NCBI RefSeq assembly: GCF_000196615.1
Contig: NC_014306.1
Span: 1,426,001 to 1,490,000, forward strand
DNA length: 64,000 bases
DNA from: Erwinia billingiae Eb661
Lineage (GTDB): Bacteria > Pseudomonadota > Gammaproteobacteria > Enterobacterales > Enterobacteriaceae
Direction of reading: 5' to 3'
This document shows positions 18,358 through 28,128 of this stretch, piece after piece (the first letter of the stretch is position 1; each line of letters starts with the position of its first letter). The notes beneath the pieces were generated by a model. It was not told the origin of the DNA. It was given only the letters and a program-made list of their open reading frames with translations, and did no database searches. Position numbers and translations under genes: made by a program.

Positions 18358-20025
18358 ATGAGTGAGGCTGAAGCCCGCCCAACTAACTTTATTCGTCAGA
18401 TCATCGACGAAGATCTGGCGACCGGTAAGCATGCCAGCGTGCATACCCGCTTCCCGCCGGAACCGAATGGTTATCTGCACATTGGCCATGCCAAGTCTAT
18501 CTGTCTTAACTTTGGTATTGCGCAAGATTATCAAGGCCAGTGCAACCTGCGTTTTGATGACACCAACCCGGTCAAAGAAGACCTGGAGTTTGTTGAGTCG
18601 ATCAAACAAGACGTGCAGTGGTTGGGCTTCGAGTGGACGGGCAACGTTCGCTACTCCTCTGACTATTTCGACCAGCTGCATAACTACGCTGTTGAGTTGA
18701 TCAACAAAGGCCTGGCCTATGTTGACGAACTGAGCCCGGAACAAATTCGTGAATATCGCGGAACCCTGACTGCGCCTGGCAAAAATAGCCCGTACCGCGA
18801 TCGCACGGTTGAAGAGAACCTGGCGCTGTTTGCAAAAATGCGCAACGGTGAGTTTGCCGAAGGGACTGCCTGCCTGCGTGCAAAAATCGATATGGCTTCC
18901 AGCTTTATCGTGATGCGCGATCCGGTGCTGTACCGCATTAAGTTTGCCGAGCATCATCAGACCGGTAACAAGTGGTGCATCTATCCCATGTATGACTTCA
19001 CCCACTGCATTTCCGATGCGCTGGAAGGGATCACACATTCACTCTGCACGCTGGAGTTCCAGGATAACCGCCGCCTGTATGACTGGGTGCTGGATAACAT
19101 CACTATCCCAATGCATCCACGCCAGTACGAGTTTTCTCGCCTGAATCTGGAATACGCCATTATGTCCAAGCGTAATCTGAATCGTCTGGTGACTGACAAG
19201 ATTGTAGAAGGCTGGGATGACCCGCGCATGCTGACCGTTTCCGGTCTGCGCCGCCGTGGATATACCGCCGGTTCAATCCGCGAGTTCTGCCGCCGTATCG
19301 GCGTGACCAAACAGGACAACATCGTGGAAATGGCTTCGCTGGAATCCTGTATCCGCGACGATCTTAACGAGAACGCGCCGCGTGCGATGGCGGTGCTGGA
19401 TCCGGTTAAGCTGGTGATTGAAAACCTGCCGGCGAATCACGAAGAGATCATCCCCATGCCTAATCATCCGAATAAACCGGAGATGGGTACGCGTGACGTT
19501 CCGTTCAGCCGCGAGATCTATATCGATCGTGCTGACTTCCGTGAAGAAGCGAACAAACAGTATAAGCGTCTGGTGCTGGGCAAAGAAGTTCGCCTGCGCA
19601 ACGCCTACGTGATCAAAGCTGAACGCATCGCGAAGGATGAAGAGGGCAATATTACCTGCCTGTTCTGTACCTGCGATACCGAGACCTTAAGCAAAGATCC
19701 GGCTGATGGCCGTAAAGTGAAAGGCGTGATCCATTGGGTATCTGCAGAACATGCACTGCCTGCGGAATTCCGTCTGTATGACCGTCTGTTCAGCGTGCCA
19801 AATCCGGGCGCGGCAGAAGACTTTATGACCACGATCAACCCAGAGTCTTTGCTGATCCGTCAGGGATTTGTCGAACCTGGATTGCAGAAGGCAGAAGCCA
19901 ACAGCCCGTATCAGTTCGAACGTGAAGGCTACTTCTGTGCTGACAGCCGTTATTCCAGTGCCAACAATCTGGTGTTCAACCGCACCGTTGGCCTGCGCGA
20001 TACCTGGGCAAAAGCGGGCGAGTAA
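18358..20025 (+). CDS. glnS: Glutaminyl-tRNA synthetase
   Basis: Class I aminoacyl-tRNA synthetase charging the four tRNA-Gln genes also found in this window. The ATG at 18358 ([15 protein letters not shown]) has a TGAGGA site; the open frame extends upstream through the nagE terminator and is not used. 555 residues (E. coli 554). HIGH motif in [19 protein letters not shown]-equivalent IMSKRNL, QFDDTNP-type sequence [11 protein letters not shown], and C-terminal beta-barrel domains. Monocistronic, with a terminator downstream. Confidence 0.98.
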   Translation: MSEAEARPTNFIRQIIDEDLATGKHASVHTRFPPEPNGYLHIGHAKSICLNFGIAQDYQGQCNLRFDDTNPVKEDLEFVESIKQDVQWLGFEWTGNVRYSSDYFDQLHNYAVELINKGLAYVDELSPEQIREYRGTLTAPGKNSPYRDRTVEENLALFAKMRNGEFAEGTACLRAKIDMASSFIVMRDPVLYRIKFAEHHQTGNKWCIYPMYDFTHCISDALEGITHSLCTLEFQDNRRLYDWVLDNITIPMHPRQYEFSRLNLEYAIMSKRNLNRLVTDKIVEGWDDPRMLTVSGLRRRGYTAGSIREFCRRIGVTKQDNIVEMASLESCIRDDLNENAPRAMAVLDPVKLVIENLPANHEEIIPMPNHPNKPEMGTRDVPFSREIYIDRADFREEANKQYKRLVLGKEVRLRNAYVIKAERIAKDEEGNITCLFCTCDTETLSKDPADGRKVKGVIHWVSAEHALPAEFRLYDRLFSVPNPGAAEDFMTTINPESLLIRQGFVEPGLQKAEANSPYQFEREGYFCADSRYSSANNLVFNRTVGLRDTWAKAGE

Positions 20026-20046
20026 CGCTCTCTGATTGCCAGACTG

Positions 20047-20076
20047 AAACGCAGCCTTCGGGCTGCGTTTTTTTTT
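20047..20076 (+). terminator. Intrinsic terminator of glnS
   Basis: AAACGCAGCC, TTCG tetraloop, GGCTGCGTTT and a run of nine T. Confidence 0.95.
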
Positions 20077-20210
20077 ATGAACGACACCGGGCGCCATTCA
20101 ATATCTAAGAATTTTATTAAACAAGACCGCCAGCCAGTCCTTAATACGCTAAGGAGATGTTGTCTTTCTGTAATTAGAATATATCCGCGAGATGATATTT
20201 AAGATTAATA

Positions 20211-20233
20211 TTAATTGAGTAAGCGCGAATTAA
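20211..20233. promoter_or_regulatory. Candidate NagC operator upstream of chiP
   Basis: TTAATT, 11 bases (GAGTAAGCGCG), AATTAA is an inverted repeat with the spacing and AT-rich arms of NagC boxes. In E. coli chiP is NagC-repressed. It is about 205 bases before the chiP start; the rest of the 360-base spacer is AT-rich and carries the chiP promoter and leader, with no further gene seen. Confidence 0.55.
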
Positions 20234-20423
20234 ATTAGCGGGCTATTTATATTCTTTCATTAATAACGCCGTTTTGTGCCGCCGCTCATACTTTCTTCTT
20301 TCACTTTTAAATAGTTATTGATAATTCGCGTCGCGAAAAATATCATCGACTTTGAGTTTCGTCGGTTAGAGGATGCTTATAACCAATTGATATCATGGCT
20401 CAGAATGGGCCTTACTCTTATGG

Positions 20424-20429
20424 AAGAGG
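20424..20429 (+). promoter_or_regulatory. chiP ribosome-binding site, possible ChiX pairing target
   Basis: AAGAGG within the chiP Shine-Dalgarno region is complementary to the CCUCUU element of the sRNA ChiX, which silences chiP in E. coli and Salmonella. Pairing in this organism is inferred; chiX is not in the window. Confidence 0.4.
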
Positions 20430-20437
20430 GGTTATCT

Positions 20438-21841
20438 ATGTCTGCTTTTATCTCATCACGTCCCGTGATGGCGGGCGCAGTCGCCTGCTGTACGCTGTTA
20501 TCGGTTCCGCTTTTTATTCCTGATGCTACTGCCGCCGGATTTATTGATGATGCCTCATTAACGGGCGGCGTTTATTACTGGCAACGCCACCGGGAAAGAA
20601 AGGATCTCAATCCTGATAGCGATAAGTTTGGCCAGTATCAGCAAAATCTCCACCATTCTACTTTTAACAGTAATCTGGATTTTTCATCGGGTTATGTTGC
20701 CGACATTATTGGACTGGATTTAGCGGTATTTGGCGCGCTGGAAATGTCAGATAAAGGCCCGGCAGCGCCAAATGAAATTGGCTTCAGCGATGCCAATACG
20801 CGCTGGGATGAAAAATGGAGCGGGGATAAAAATGGCGCCAGCCTTTATAAGGCGGCATTAAAACTAAAGCTTAACGATTACTGGCTGCGGGCCGGTTATT
20901 TGCAGCCGCAGGGACAGACGCTGCTGGCGCCAAACTGGAGTTTTTTACCGGGCACCTATCGCGGAGCCGAGCTTGGCACCCAGGTTGATTTTGCTGATGC
21001 AGGGGCACTATCACTTTCCTATATGTGGAGCGATGAGTATAAGGCACCCTGGTACCGCAACACCTATCACTTCCGCAAGGCGGATGGCAAAACGGGCATC
21101 CCGTATCTGCATTCGATAGGGGCAAAATACGACTTCAAAAATGACCTGTTGTTGGAAGGCGCTTTCGGTCAGGCGGCCGGTTATATGGACCAGTACTTCA
21201 CCAAACTCTCTTACACCTTTGCGCTGGCTGAAAATCCGCTTACCACCAGCTGGCAATTCTATGGTGCCCGGGACAAAGAGCGCGGTGGCGCAGCCAACAG
21301 TAATGATGTCTATGACGGCCTGGCCTGGCTGCAGGCGCTGACCTTCGGTTATCGCGCGGGGCCTTTCGATCTGCGTCTTGAAGGCACCTGGGTCAAGGCC
21401 GAGGGAAATCAGGGTTTCTTCCTGCAACGCATGACGCCGGGTTATGCCACCTCAAACGGTCGGCTGGATGTCTGGTGGGATTCCCGTTCCGACTTTAACG
21501 CCAACGGCGAGAAAGCCCTGTTTGCCGGCGTGTTGTATGAGCTGAAAGGCTGGGGCCTGCCGGGCCTTTCGGTCGGCACCTCCTATGCTTACGGCTGGGA
21601 TGCCAAACCCAACAGCAAACCGATCTATAACCAAAATACCCGTCTGAAAGAATCTGCCTGGAATCTGGACCTGCTTTACAAAGTGCAGGAGGGCAGGGCG
21701 AAAGACACCTTATTCAAGCTGCACTTCACCCGATTCAATAACCATTCCACCCTTCCCAGCTGGGGCGGCGGCTACGGCAATATCTTCCAGGATGAGAAGG
21801 ATCTGAAGTTTATCGTCACTGCACCCTTCACAATTTTATGA
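20438..21841 (+). CDS. chiP: Chitoporin ChiP (OprD-family outer-membrane porin)
   Basis: Outer-membrane channel for chito-oligosaccharides. The ATG at 20438 is preceded by GAGGGG; the open frame continues 40 codons upstream without homology. 467 residues: signal peptide ending PDATAA, then the mature start [17 protein letters not shown], alternating beta-strand pattern, and a C-terminal aromatic strand ending [10 protein letters not shown]. It matches E. coli ChiP (468) along its full length. 57 bases upstream of chb, so uptake and cleavage of chitin sugars are probably co-transcribed. Confidence 0.95.
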   Translation: MSAFISSRPVMAGAVACCTLLSVPLFIPDATAAGFIDDASLTGGVYYWQRHRERKDLNPDSDKFGQYQQNLHHSTFNSNLDFSSGYVADIIGLDLAVFGALEMSDKGPAAPNEIGFSDANTRWDEKWSGDKNGASLYKAALKLKLNDYWLRAGYLQPQGQTLLAPNWSFLPGTYRGAELGTQVDFADAGALSLSYMWSDEYKAPWYRNTYHFRKADGKTGIPYLHSIGAKYDFKNDLLLEGAFGQAAGYMDQYFTKLSYTFALAENPLTTSWQFYGARDKERGGAANSNDVYDGLAWLQALTFGYRAGPFDLRLEGTWVKAEGNQGFFLQRMTPGYATSNGRLDVWWDSRSDFNANGEKALFAGVLYELKGWGLPGLSVGTSYAYGWDAKPNSKPIYNQNTRLKESAWNLDLLYKVQEGRAKDTLFKLHFTRFNNHSTLPSWGGGYGNIFQDEKDLKFIVTAPFTIL

Positions 21842-21898
21842 CGTGTGTCTTGCAACGAAATGAAGAAAAACGACTTACCTACGGACAAGGATTAAAGG

Positions 21899-24553
21899 AT
21901 GAAAAAGTTCAGAGCCAGTCTGATATCGGTTGCGCTGATATCTGCGTTAGCCAGTGGTGGAGCAGCCGCCAACCAGCAGTTAGTCGATCAAATCAGCCAG
22001 TTTGGCGTGAAGTACAAAGTGACGGACAATCTTGCCGCCCAGCATGGCGTGGATTGCGCCGGACTGGGCGCTGACTGGGCCTCCTGTAACCGCGCAACCA
22101 TTAGCTTCACCAATCCGGGCCCCGCCATCGACAGCAAAGACTGGGCAATTTATATGTCTAACGTGCATGAAACGCTGAAGGTCGAAAGCGATCAGTTTCG
22201 CATGGTGCATATTGTCGGGGATTTAACCCGCCTGGAGCCGACAGACAAATTCAAAGGCATTGCGGCGGGCGAAACCATCGAGATCCCGATCGTGAATGAA
22301 TACTGGCAGCTGTTTATTACCGATGTGATGCCGCGTTGGTATGCGACCTCTGGCGATGCCACGCCGAAAATCCTCGTCAGCACGGATACCGAGATACTGA
22401 CCGATTTTGTGGAGCCTTTTGGCGCTCAGTGGAAGCGCATCGCAGATGATAAGAACCTGTTGATGGATGCCCAGGGCCGCTTTACTAAAAACAGCGATGT
22501 CGCCCCGATGGCCGCGTCCACTTTACGTGGGCAAATCCTTCCCACCCCGTTGAAGGTTTCGGTGTTCTCTGATGACGCGGATCTCTCTGCTGGGGTGACG
22601 CTGGAACTGGCAAGCCTGTCGGCAGAGAAAGCCGAAGCCATACAGCAGCGTTTTGCGCTGATGGGAATCAAAGCGCAGCCCAATGGATACCCGATTACCA
22701 CTCGGGTGAGCAAAAAAGCGTTCGATAAAAAGCTGGCCGTTCCGGGGGGATACACGCTGAATATTGGCAAGGACAAGGCTGAAGTGGTGGGTTATGACCA
22801 GAGCGGCGTGTTCTATGGTTTACAGTCGATCCTGTCGCTGATCCCGGCCGATGGCAGCCTGAACGTGGCGACGTTAAAGGCCAGCGATGCGCCGCGTTTC
22901 CAATACCGTGCGGTGTTCCTTGATGTGGCGCGCAACTTCCACAGCAAAGAGGTGGTACTGCGCTTGCTGGACCAGATGGCGGCGTGGAAACTCAACGTTT
23001 TCCATTTCCATCTGACCGACGATGAAGGCTGGCGTATTGAAATTCCAGGCCTGCCGGAGTTAACGGAGATTGGCAGCAAGCGTTGTCACGATCCTGAAGA
23101 GAAGCGCTGTTTGCTGCCACAGTTAGGATCGGGACCAAACAGTGATAACAGTGGCAGCGGTCATTTCAGCCGTCAGCAGTATATCGATATTGTGAAGTAT
23201 GCTGATGCGCGCGGTATTCAGGTCATCCCGGAAATCGATATGCCGGCCCACGCCCGGGCAGCGGTAATCTCGATGGAAGCGCGTTACGATCGCTTGTTCA
23301 ATGCCGGTAAGGAAAAAGAAGCCAATGAATTCCGCCTGCTCGATCCCAGCGACAATTCCAACACCACCTCCGTGCAGCTTTACGATCGCACCAGCTATCT
23401 CAATCCGTGCCTGAGCTCCTCGTTACGCTTTACCGACAAGGTGATAGGTGAAATCCAGGCGATGCATAAAGCTGCCGGACAGCCGCTGAAGACCTGGCAT
23501 TTCGGCGGAGATGAAGCCAAAAACATTCGCTTAGGATCCGGCTATTCGGATAAGAACACACCCGTTGAAGGCACCGGTTTACTGGACTTAAGCCAGCAAG
23601 ATAAGCCGTGGGCAAAATCCCAGGTCTGCCAGACGATGATTGAAGAAGGAAAGATTGAAGACCTGGATCATCTGCCGAGCGACTTTGCCCTTAACGTCAG
23701 CAAGCAGGTTAAGGCACACGGTATCGGCAAAATGCAGGCCTGGCAGGATGGTATTAAAGACGCTAAAAATGCCAAAGCCTTCGCAACGGACAGGGTTGCG
23801 GTCAACTTCTGGGATACGCTGTTTTGGGGCGGTTTTGATTCTGCCAATGACTGGGCAGGCAAAGGTTATGAAGTGATCGTCTCCAATCCGGATTACCTGT
23901 ATCTCGATTTTCCTGCCGAGGTGAATCCGCTGGAGCGGGGATACTACTGGGGAACGCGCTTTACCGATGAACGGAAAATTTTCCACTTCGCGCCGGATAA
24001 CTTGCCACAAAACGCCGAGACTTCCGTCGATCGCGACGGCAAACCTTTCACGGCTAAATCTGACAAGCCCTGGCCTGGCGCTCACGGCATCTCCGCTCAA
24101 CTGTGGAGTGAAACCACCCGTACCGACGCGCAGGTGGAGTACAAGCTTTTCCCGCGCATTTTGTCCGTGGCGGAACGTGCCTGGCACCGCGCAGCCTGGG
24201 AGCAGGATTATAAAGCCGGCAAAGAGTATACCGGCGGCAAAACCCGCCTGGTAGACCAGCAGGCTCAGCTGAAGGACTGGCAGCGGTTTGCCAACCTTCT
24301 GGGGCAACGTGAATTGGCAAAACTGGATAAAGCCGGCATTGCCTATCGCTTGCCGGTGCCCGGTGGGGTGGTGCAGGACGGTAAGCTGGTGGTCAATACC
24401 GAGCTACCGGGCTTAACCGTTGAGTACAGCCTGGACGAGGGGACAACCTGGCAGCAGTGGCAGGCGGATCAACCGCCGGCGGTGGCCGGTAAGGTATTGC
24501 TGCGTACGCGCAGTCCTGATGGTCTGCGCGTCAGCCGGACGGAAGCGCTGTAA
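21899..24553 (+). CDS. chb: Chitobiase / GH20 beta-N-acetylhexosaminidase
   Basis: Cleaves GlcNAc from chitobiose and longer chito-oligomers after entry by ChiP. 884 residues, nearly the length of Serratia marcescens chitobiase (885). Signal peptide (MKKFRASLISVALISALASGGAAA), N-terminal carbohydrate-binding-like domain, then the GH20 barrel with FHFHLTDDEGWR and the catalytic pair Asp538-Glu539 in WHFGGDEAKN, and a small C-terminal Ig-like domain. Product GlcNAc would enter by NagE and be processed by NagA/NagB. E. coli has no such gene beside chiP (it has the lipoprotein gene chiQ), so this is lineage-specific content. Confidence 0.95.
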   Translation: MKKFRASLISVALISALASGGAAANQQLVDQISQFGVKYKVTDNLAAQHGVDCAGLGADWASCNRATISFTNPGPAIDSKDWAIYMSNVHETLKVESDQFRMVHIVGDLTRLEPTDKFKGIAAGETIEIPIVNEYWQLFITDVMPRWYATSGDATPKILVSTDTEILTDFVEPFGAQWKRIADDKNLLMDAQGRFTKNSDVAPMAASTLRGQILPTPLKVSVFSDDADLSAGVTLELASLSAEKAEAIQQRFALMGIKAQPNGYPITTRVSKKAFDKKLAVPGGYTLNIGKDKAEVVGYDQSGVFYGLQSILSLIPADGSLNVATLKASDAPRFQYRAVFLDVARNFHSKEVVLRLLDQMAAWKLNVFHFHLTDDEGWRIEIPGLPELTEIGSKRCHDPEEKRCLLPQLGSGPNSDNSGSGHFSRQQYIDIVKYADARGIQVIPEIDMPAHARAAVISMEARYDRLFNAGKEKEANEFRLLDPSDNSNTTSVQLYDRTSYLNPCLSSSLRFTDKVIGEIQAMHKAAGQPLKTWHFGGDEAKNIRLGSGYSDKNTPVEGTGLLDLSQQDKPWAKSQVCQTMIEEGKIEDLDHLPSDFALNVSKQVKAHGIGKMQAWQDGIKDAKNAKAFATDRVAVNFWDTLFWGGFDSANDWAGKGYEVIVSNPDYLYLDFPAEVNPLERGYYWGTRFTDERKIFHFAPDNLPQNAETSVDRDGKPFTAKSDKPWPGAHGISAQLWSETTRTDAQVEYKLFPRILSVAERAWHRAAWEQDYKAGKEYTGGKTRLVDQQAQLKDWQRFANLLGQRELAKLDKAGIAYRLPVPGGVVQDGKLVVNTELPGLTVEYSLDEGTTWQQWQADQPPAVAGKVLLRTRSPDGLRVSRTEAL

Positions 24554-24566
24554 CGGGGCGACAGGC

Positions 24567-24599
24567 AAAAAAAAACCGGTGAAGGATCACCGGTTTTTT
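24567..24599. terminator. Bidirectional terminator between chb and fur
   Basis: AAAACCGGTGA, AGGA loop, TCACCGGTTTT with A-run before and T-run after, so it can end chb (plus) and fur (minus) transcripts. Confidence 0.93.
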
Positions 24600-24613
24600 G
24601 CTGTTAGTGTAGA

Positions 24614-25057
24614 TTACTTGTCGTGCAGCGTCTCATCTTCACGGCAGTCACCGGTTGAGCAGTGACCGTAAAGGTACAGGCTGTGGTTACTGAGTTTGAT
24701 GCCGTGGCGCGTGGCGATATCACGCTGGCGAGCTTCGATGTTTTCATCACGGAACTCGATCACCTTGCCACAATCCAGGCAAATCAGATGATCGTGGTGA
24801 TGCTGCTGAGTCAGTTCGAAAACGGATTTACCACCTTCGAAATTATGACGGGTAACGATCCCGGCATCATCAAATTGGTTAAGAACGCGGTAAACCGTCG
24901 CCAGACCAATCTCTTCGCCCATGTCAATCAGACGCTTGTACAAGTCTTCCGCACTGACGTGATGGCCCTCAGGTTCCTGAAGTACTTCCAGAATTTTAAG
25001 TCGTGGAAGCGTGACTTTCAGGCCGGCCTTCTTTAATGCGGTGTTATTGTCAGTCAT
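24614..25057 (-). CDS. fur: Ferric uptake regulator Fur
   Basis: Iron-dependent DNA-binding repressor controlling iron uptake. 147 residues, N-terminal winged helix (TLPRLKILEVLQEPEGHHVSAEDLYKRL, then GLATVYRVLNQF), C-terminal dimer and metal domain with HHHDHLICLDCGKV and the distal CSTGDCREDE cysteines. The ATG at 25057 overlaps the end of the leader ORF uof. Downstream of fldA on the same strand, as in E. coli. Confidence 0.98.
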   Translation of the reverse strand: MTDNNTALKKAGLKVTLPRLKILEVLQEPEGHHVSAEDLYKRLIDMGEEIGLATVYRVLNQFDDAGIVTRHNFEGGKSVFELTQQHHHDHLICLDCGKVIEFRDENIEARQRDIATRHGIKLSNHSLYLYGHCSTGDCREDETLHDK

Positions 25058-25142
25058 GCGGATATTGTCCTGTTACTTTGCTAGTCACTTTGTGGCTGAA
25101 AAGCCCTGAACATCGGTCGTCGCGAAAAGCCAAACGTCTCAT
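25050..25142 (-). CDS. uof: Uof leader peptide upstream of fur
   Basis: A 30-codon frame (MRRLAFRDDRCSGLFSHKVT, continuing to VTGQYPHD) whose stop lies eight bases inside fur, on the -1 frame relative to it. E. coli Uof (28 codons) ends VTGQIPHD and overlaps fur in exactly the same way; there translation of uof drives fur translation and RyhB acts on uof. The shared tail partly reflects the fur leader and SD (AACAGGACAA). A TATAAT hexamer overlaps the uof ATG, so only transcripts starting further upstream can carry this start. Not previously evident from long-ORF searches because of its size. Confidence 0.7.
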   Translation of the reverse strand: MRRLAFRDDRCSGLFSHKVTSKVTGQYPHD

Positions 25143-25380
25143 TATAGAACTGATATTTCGAAATGAACACCACTGGCGATGCATCTCAATCAAGGGAGGT
25201 AAGGAGAAGAGTCGTTACGTCCGTGAGAGCAAGCGGTTGGGCTGACATTTCGCTCTGCCTCATCATAGTCGCTATTAGAGCGAAAGGCGCTGAGAAAGCG
25301 GGTGACCGATGGCGATATTTTACAGATTTGCAGATGAAAGTTACAAAAATGTGTCTATTACTTCTATAGGAAAAACCACT

Positions 25381-25411
25381 GGCCTGATGTGAGATACCTC
25401 CCAATCAGGCC
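25381..25411 (-). terminator. Possible terminator/attenuator after fldA
   Basis: GGCCTGAT and ATCAGGCC form an 8-bp stem with an inner GAG/CTC pairing, followed after five bases by TTTTT on the minus strand. Suboptimal U-tract position, so partial readthrough into uof-fur is likely. The rest of the fldA-fur spacer (25143-25380) holds the fur promoter region and no further gene that I can see. Confidence 0.4.
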
Positions 25412-25418
25412 GGTCTGA

Positions 25419-25949
25419 TTACGCTTCCAGGATTTCTTTCAGCTGGAGCTCGTCATAAATCTGTTTGACCCACTGCTCGGTGCGCTCACTGGTGAGTTCT
25501 GGCTGACGATCTTCGTCAATAGCCAGACCGAGGAAGTGCTTATCATCCGCCAGCCCTTTCGAGGCTTCAAAATGGTAGCCTTCAGTTGGCCAGTGACCGA
25601 CGATCACCGCGCCTTTAGGCTCGATAATGTCGCGGATGGTGCCCATCGCGTCACAGAAGTACTCAGCGTAATCTTCCTGATCGCCACAACCGAACAGCGC
25701 AACGAGCTTGCCGTTGAAATCAATTTCTTCCAACGTCGGGAAGAAATCATCCCAGTCGCACTGCGCTTCGCCGTAGTACCAGGTTGGGATACCGAGCAGC
25801 AGAATATCAAAGGCTTCAAGGTCTTCTTTGCTGCTTTTAGCGATATCATGAACTTCAGCCACCTCTTTACCGAGCTGCTTCTGGATCACTTTTGCAATGT
25901 TTTCTGTATTGCCCGTATCGCTGCCAAAGAAAATGCCTACGATTGCCAT
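25419..25949 (-). CDS. fldA: Flavodoxin 1 (FldA)
   Basis: FMN-containing electron carrier that reduces IspG/IspH, biotin synthase, methionine synthase and others; essential in E. coli. 176 residues, same length. FMN phosphate loop GSDTGNTENIA at residues 9-20, then the second FMN loop around IPTWYYGEAQCDW and GCGDQEDYAEYFC. Upstream of fur, as in E. coli. Confidence 0.98.
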   Translation of the reverse strand: MAIVGIFFGSDTGNTENIAKVIQKQLGKEVAEVHDIAKSSKEDLEAFDILLLGIPTWYYGEAQCDWDDFFPTLEEIDFNGKLVALFGCGDQEDYAEYFCDAMGTIRDIIEPKGAVIVGHWPTEGYHFEASKGLADDKHFLGLAIDEDRQPELTSERTEQWVKQIYDELQLKEILEA

Positions 25950-26099
25950 GACTTACTAACCTCTTGAAACGTGTTGATAGGGTAAAGGCTGCTTATTACA
26001 GATACCGGCAATGATAGCAGACAGCTACAGGGGGATAAATGAGTAATCCGCCTGCTTTTGTCGCTTTGTGCTTCACCGGGGGGTGCTGAAAGCGCCTGT

Positions 26100-26381
26100 T
26101 CAGCGGTCCTGATCGGCCAACTGCGCCATGACCATTTCTTCAATCAGCTCGCTGCGGCTCATATTACGCTGCTCGGCAAGCTGGTTCAGAGCATCAACCG
26201 CGTCACTGTTCATTTTCAGTTCAACGCGCTTCAGCCCGCGCACTTTATCGCGCTTAAGCTGGTTGCGTTTGTTGATACGCAGCTGCTCATCACGCGTCAG
26301 CGGATTGGTTTTTGGTCGTCCCGGGCGACGGTCATCTGCGAACAGATCGATCGTGGTGCGGTCCGTGTTTTCTTTTGCCAT
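26100..26381 (-). CDS. ybfE: YbfE, small ribbon-helix-helix-like protein
   Basis: 93 residues, highly charged, matching E. coli YbfE (97), a protein of unknown molecular function listed as LexA-regulated there. The C-terminal half (KRVELKMNSDAVDALNQLAE followed by RNMSRSELIEEMVMAQL) has the spacing of a ribbon-helix-helix DNA-binding fold; the N-terminal part carries DDRRPGRPKTNPL, AT-hook-like. I found no clear CTGT-N8-ACAG LexA box upstream here. Between fldA and ybfF on the same strand. Confidence 0.85.
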   Translation of the reverse strand: MAKENTDRTTIDLFADDRRPGRPKTNPLTRDEQLRINKRNQLKRDKVRGLKRVELKMNSDAVDALNQLAEQRNMSRSELIEEMVMAQLADQDR

Positions 26382-26468
26382 AGAATCGTGATACTGAAAG
26401 GCTGGAGTTCTGATGGTTCAGGCCTGATGTCGGCTGAAATTCGTGCAGCGACAAATTTTTAGCGCGCC

Positions 26469-26498
26469 ATCATACCCCAGCGAAAGTCATGACGACAA
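26469..26498 (-). promoter_or_regulatory. Candidate promoter for ybfE (-fldA)
   Basis: TTGTCG, 18 bases, TATGAT on the minus strand, about 85 bases before ybfE. Good hexamers but unverified; no LexA operator overlaps it. Confidence 0.4.
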
Positions 26499-26528
26499 TG
26501 ATTTAGCCATCTCAGGATATAATTGTTT

Positions 26529-27293
26529 TTACAGCGCAAAAAAACGGCGTATTGCGCGCAAAACAGCATCAGGTTTCTCGGCATGGACCCAGTGACCGGC
26601 ACCGTTGACCACATGCGCACGGGCTTTGGGGAACTGCGCCAGCAGGGCGTCACGATATTCATCGGCCAGGTAGGGCGAACGTTCGCCGCGAATAAACAGC
26701 GCGGGATGTTCCCAGGCCGGAACCGGCTGCCAGCCAATAATCCGATCGTAGCACTGCCACAGCACCGGCACGTTAAACCGCCATTCCCCTTGCTGGAAGG
26801 ATTTCAGCAGAAACTGAATCACGCCTTCTTCTTCTATCGTTTCACGCATCAGCGCTGCGGCATCGCTTCGTTGCGTAATGCCCGCTGCGGTGACCGCCTT
26901 CAGCGCCGCAAAAATCGTATCGTGATGGCGGGTCGGATAAGCGACCGGTGCCATATCGATAACCACCAGCTGCTCGATTCGTTCTGGCGCCAGCGCGGTT
27001 AACGCCATCGCCACTTTTCCGCCCATCGAATGTCCGATGACCGCGACCCGGTCAATCCCTTCGGCATCCAGCGTTTCCAGTACATCGCGGGCCATCGCCT
27101 GATAATCCATCTGGTCATCGCGAGGCGATAAACCGTGGTTTCTCAGGTCGATCTGCACCAGCTGGCGATCGTCCTTTAACCCTCGCGCCAACACGGACAA
27201 ATTATCAAGGCTGCCAAAAAGGCCGTGGATTAACACCACGGGAACCTCAGGGCGGGCGGATTGTTCAGATAGCAAGCGGGTATTCAATTTCAT
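26529..27293 (-). CDS. ybfF: Esterase YbfF (alpha/beta hydrolase)
   Basis: 254 residues, same as E. coli YbfF, which hydrolyses short acyl esters including acyl-CoA in vitro. The oxyanion segment VVLIHGLFGS, nucleophile elbow GHSMGGKVA (Ser), catalytic Asp region and C-terminal His in GAGHWVHAEKP are all present. Divergent from seqA with about 250 bases between. Confidence 0.95.
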   Translation of the reverse strand: MKLNTRLLSEQSARPEVPVVLIHGLFGSLDNLSVLARGLKDDRQLVQIDLRNHGLSPRDDQMDYQAMARDVLETLDAEGIDRVAVIGHSMGGKVAMALTALAPERIEQLVVIDMAPVAYPTRHHDTIFAALKAVTAAGITQRSDAAALMRETIEEEGVIQFLLKSFQQGEWRFNVPVLWQCYDRIIGWQPVPAWEHPALFIRGERSPYLADEYRDALLAQFPKARAHVVNGAGHWVHAEKPDAVLRAIRRFFAL

Positions 27294-27543
27294 AACAAAG
27301 TTCTTACTGTTGAAACGAGGGGTTAGGGTATCATAGATTCACTTTTTCCTGCCGTGACGGCCAGAAAGCGCCCGCCAATCTTTTTGCGGCATATTCTGAC
27401 TTTTACTGGTATCAGGGGCTGGCGCTACACCCCGGCAGGATTTAACTTTATAATCCTCGTGTTAGAGCTGGAACGATCCTGTGCGGCTTGTTCAGGCAGC
27501 GTACAGACCGGCTCTTATCAGCAATAAATTGTACTGGATCAAG

Positions 27544-28098
27544 ATGAAAACTATTGAAGTCGACGAAGAGCTCTACCGTTATATCGCCAGTCACACTCAG
27601 CATATTGGTGAAAGCGCCTCTGACATTTTGCGTCGTATGCTTAAATTTACGGCCGGGCAAAAAGCGCCTGCTACCGCAGCGGTAACGGCATCTACTGCCG
27701 TGAGCGTCGCCAAAGACGCGGCGCCAGTGAAGGTGGAATCCCGCCCTCAGGACCGCGTTCGCGCGGTGCGTGAGCTGCTGCTGTCTGACGAATATGCTGA
27801 GCAGAAGAAAGCGGTTAACCGTTTTATGCTCATCTTGTCGACTTTATATAATCAGGATCCCAAAGCTTTTGCCGCCGCGACCGAGTCACTGCTTGGCCGC
27901 ACGCGCGTTTACTTTGCAGGCAATCAGCAGACCCTGGTACAGAATGGCACCCATACCAAGCCGCAACATATTCCCGGCACGCCGTATTGGGTGATCACCA
28001 ACACCAACACAGGTCGCAAACGCAGCATGGTGGAACACATCATGCAGTCAATGCAGTTCCCTGCGGAACTCGCTGACAAGGTTTGCGGCACCCTCTAA
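27544..28098 (+). CDS. seqA: SeqA, negative modulator of replication initiation
   Basis: Binds hemimethylated GATC clusters, sequesters oriC and organises newly replicated DNA. The ATG at 27544 (MKTIEVDEELYRYIASHT) matches E. coli; the open frame has 21 extra upstream codons without support. 184 residues: N-terminal oligomerisation domain (1-33), a variable Ala/Val-rich linker, and the C-terminal GATC-binding domain (RTRVYFAGNQQTL ... HIPGTPYWVITNTNTGRK). Operon with pgm 30 bases downstream. Confidence 0.97.
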   Translation: MKTIEVDEELYRYIASHTQHIGESASDILRRMLKFTAGQKAPATAAVTASTAVSVAKDAAPVKVESRPQDRVRAVRELLLSDEYAEQKKAVNRFMLILSTLYNQDPKAFAAATESLLGRTRVYFAGNQQTLVQNGTHTKPQHIPGTPYWVITNTNTGRKRSMVEHIMQSMQFPAELADKVCGTL

Positions 28099-28128
28099 CT
28101 GATAAAGAAGCGTCAGGGAGAATCGCCA

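Noticed and set aside
26382..26528. LexA box before ybfE
   Set aside because: Only isolated CTGT and CTG-N9-CAG sequences occur; the N10-spaced palindrome is absent.
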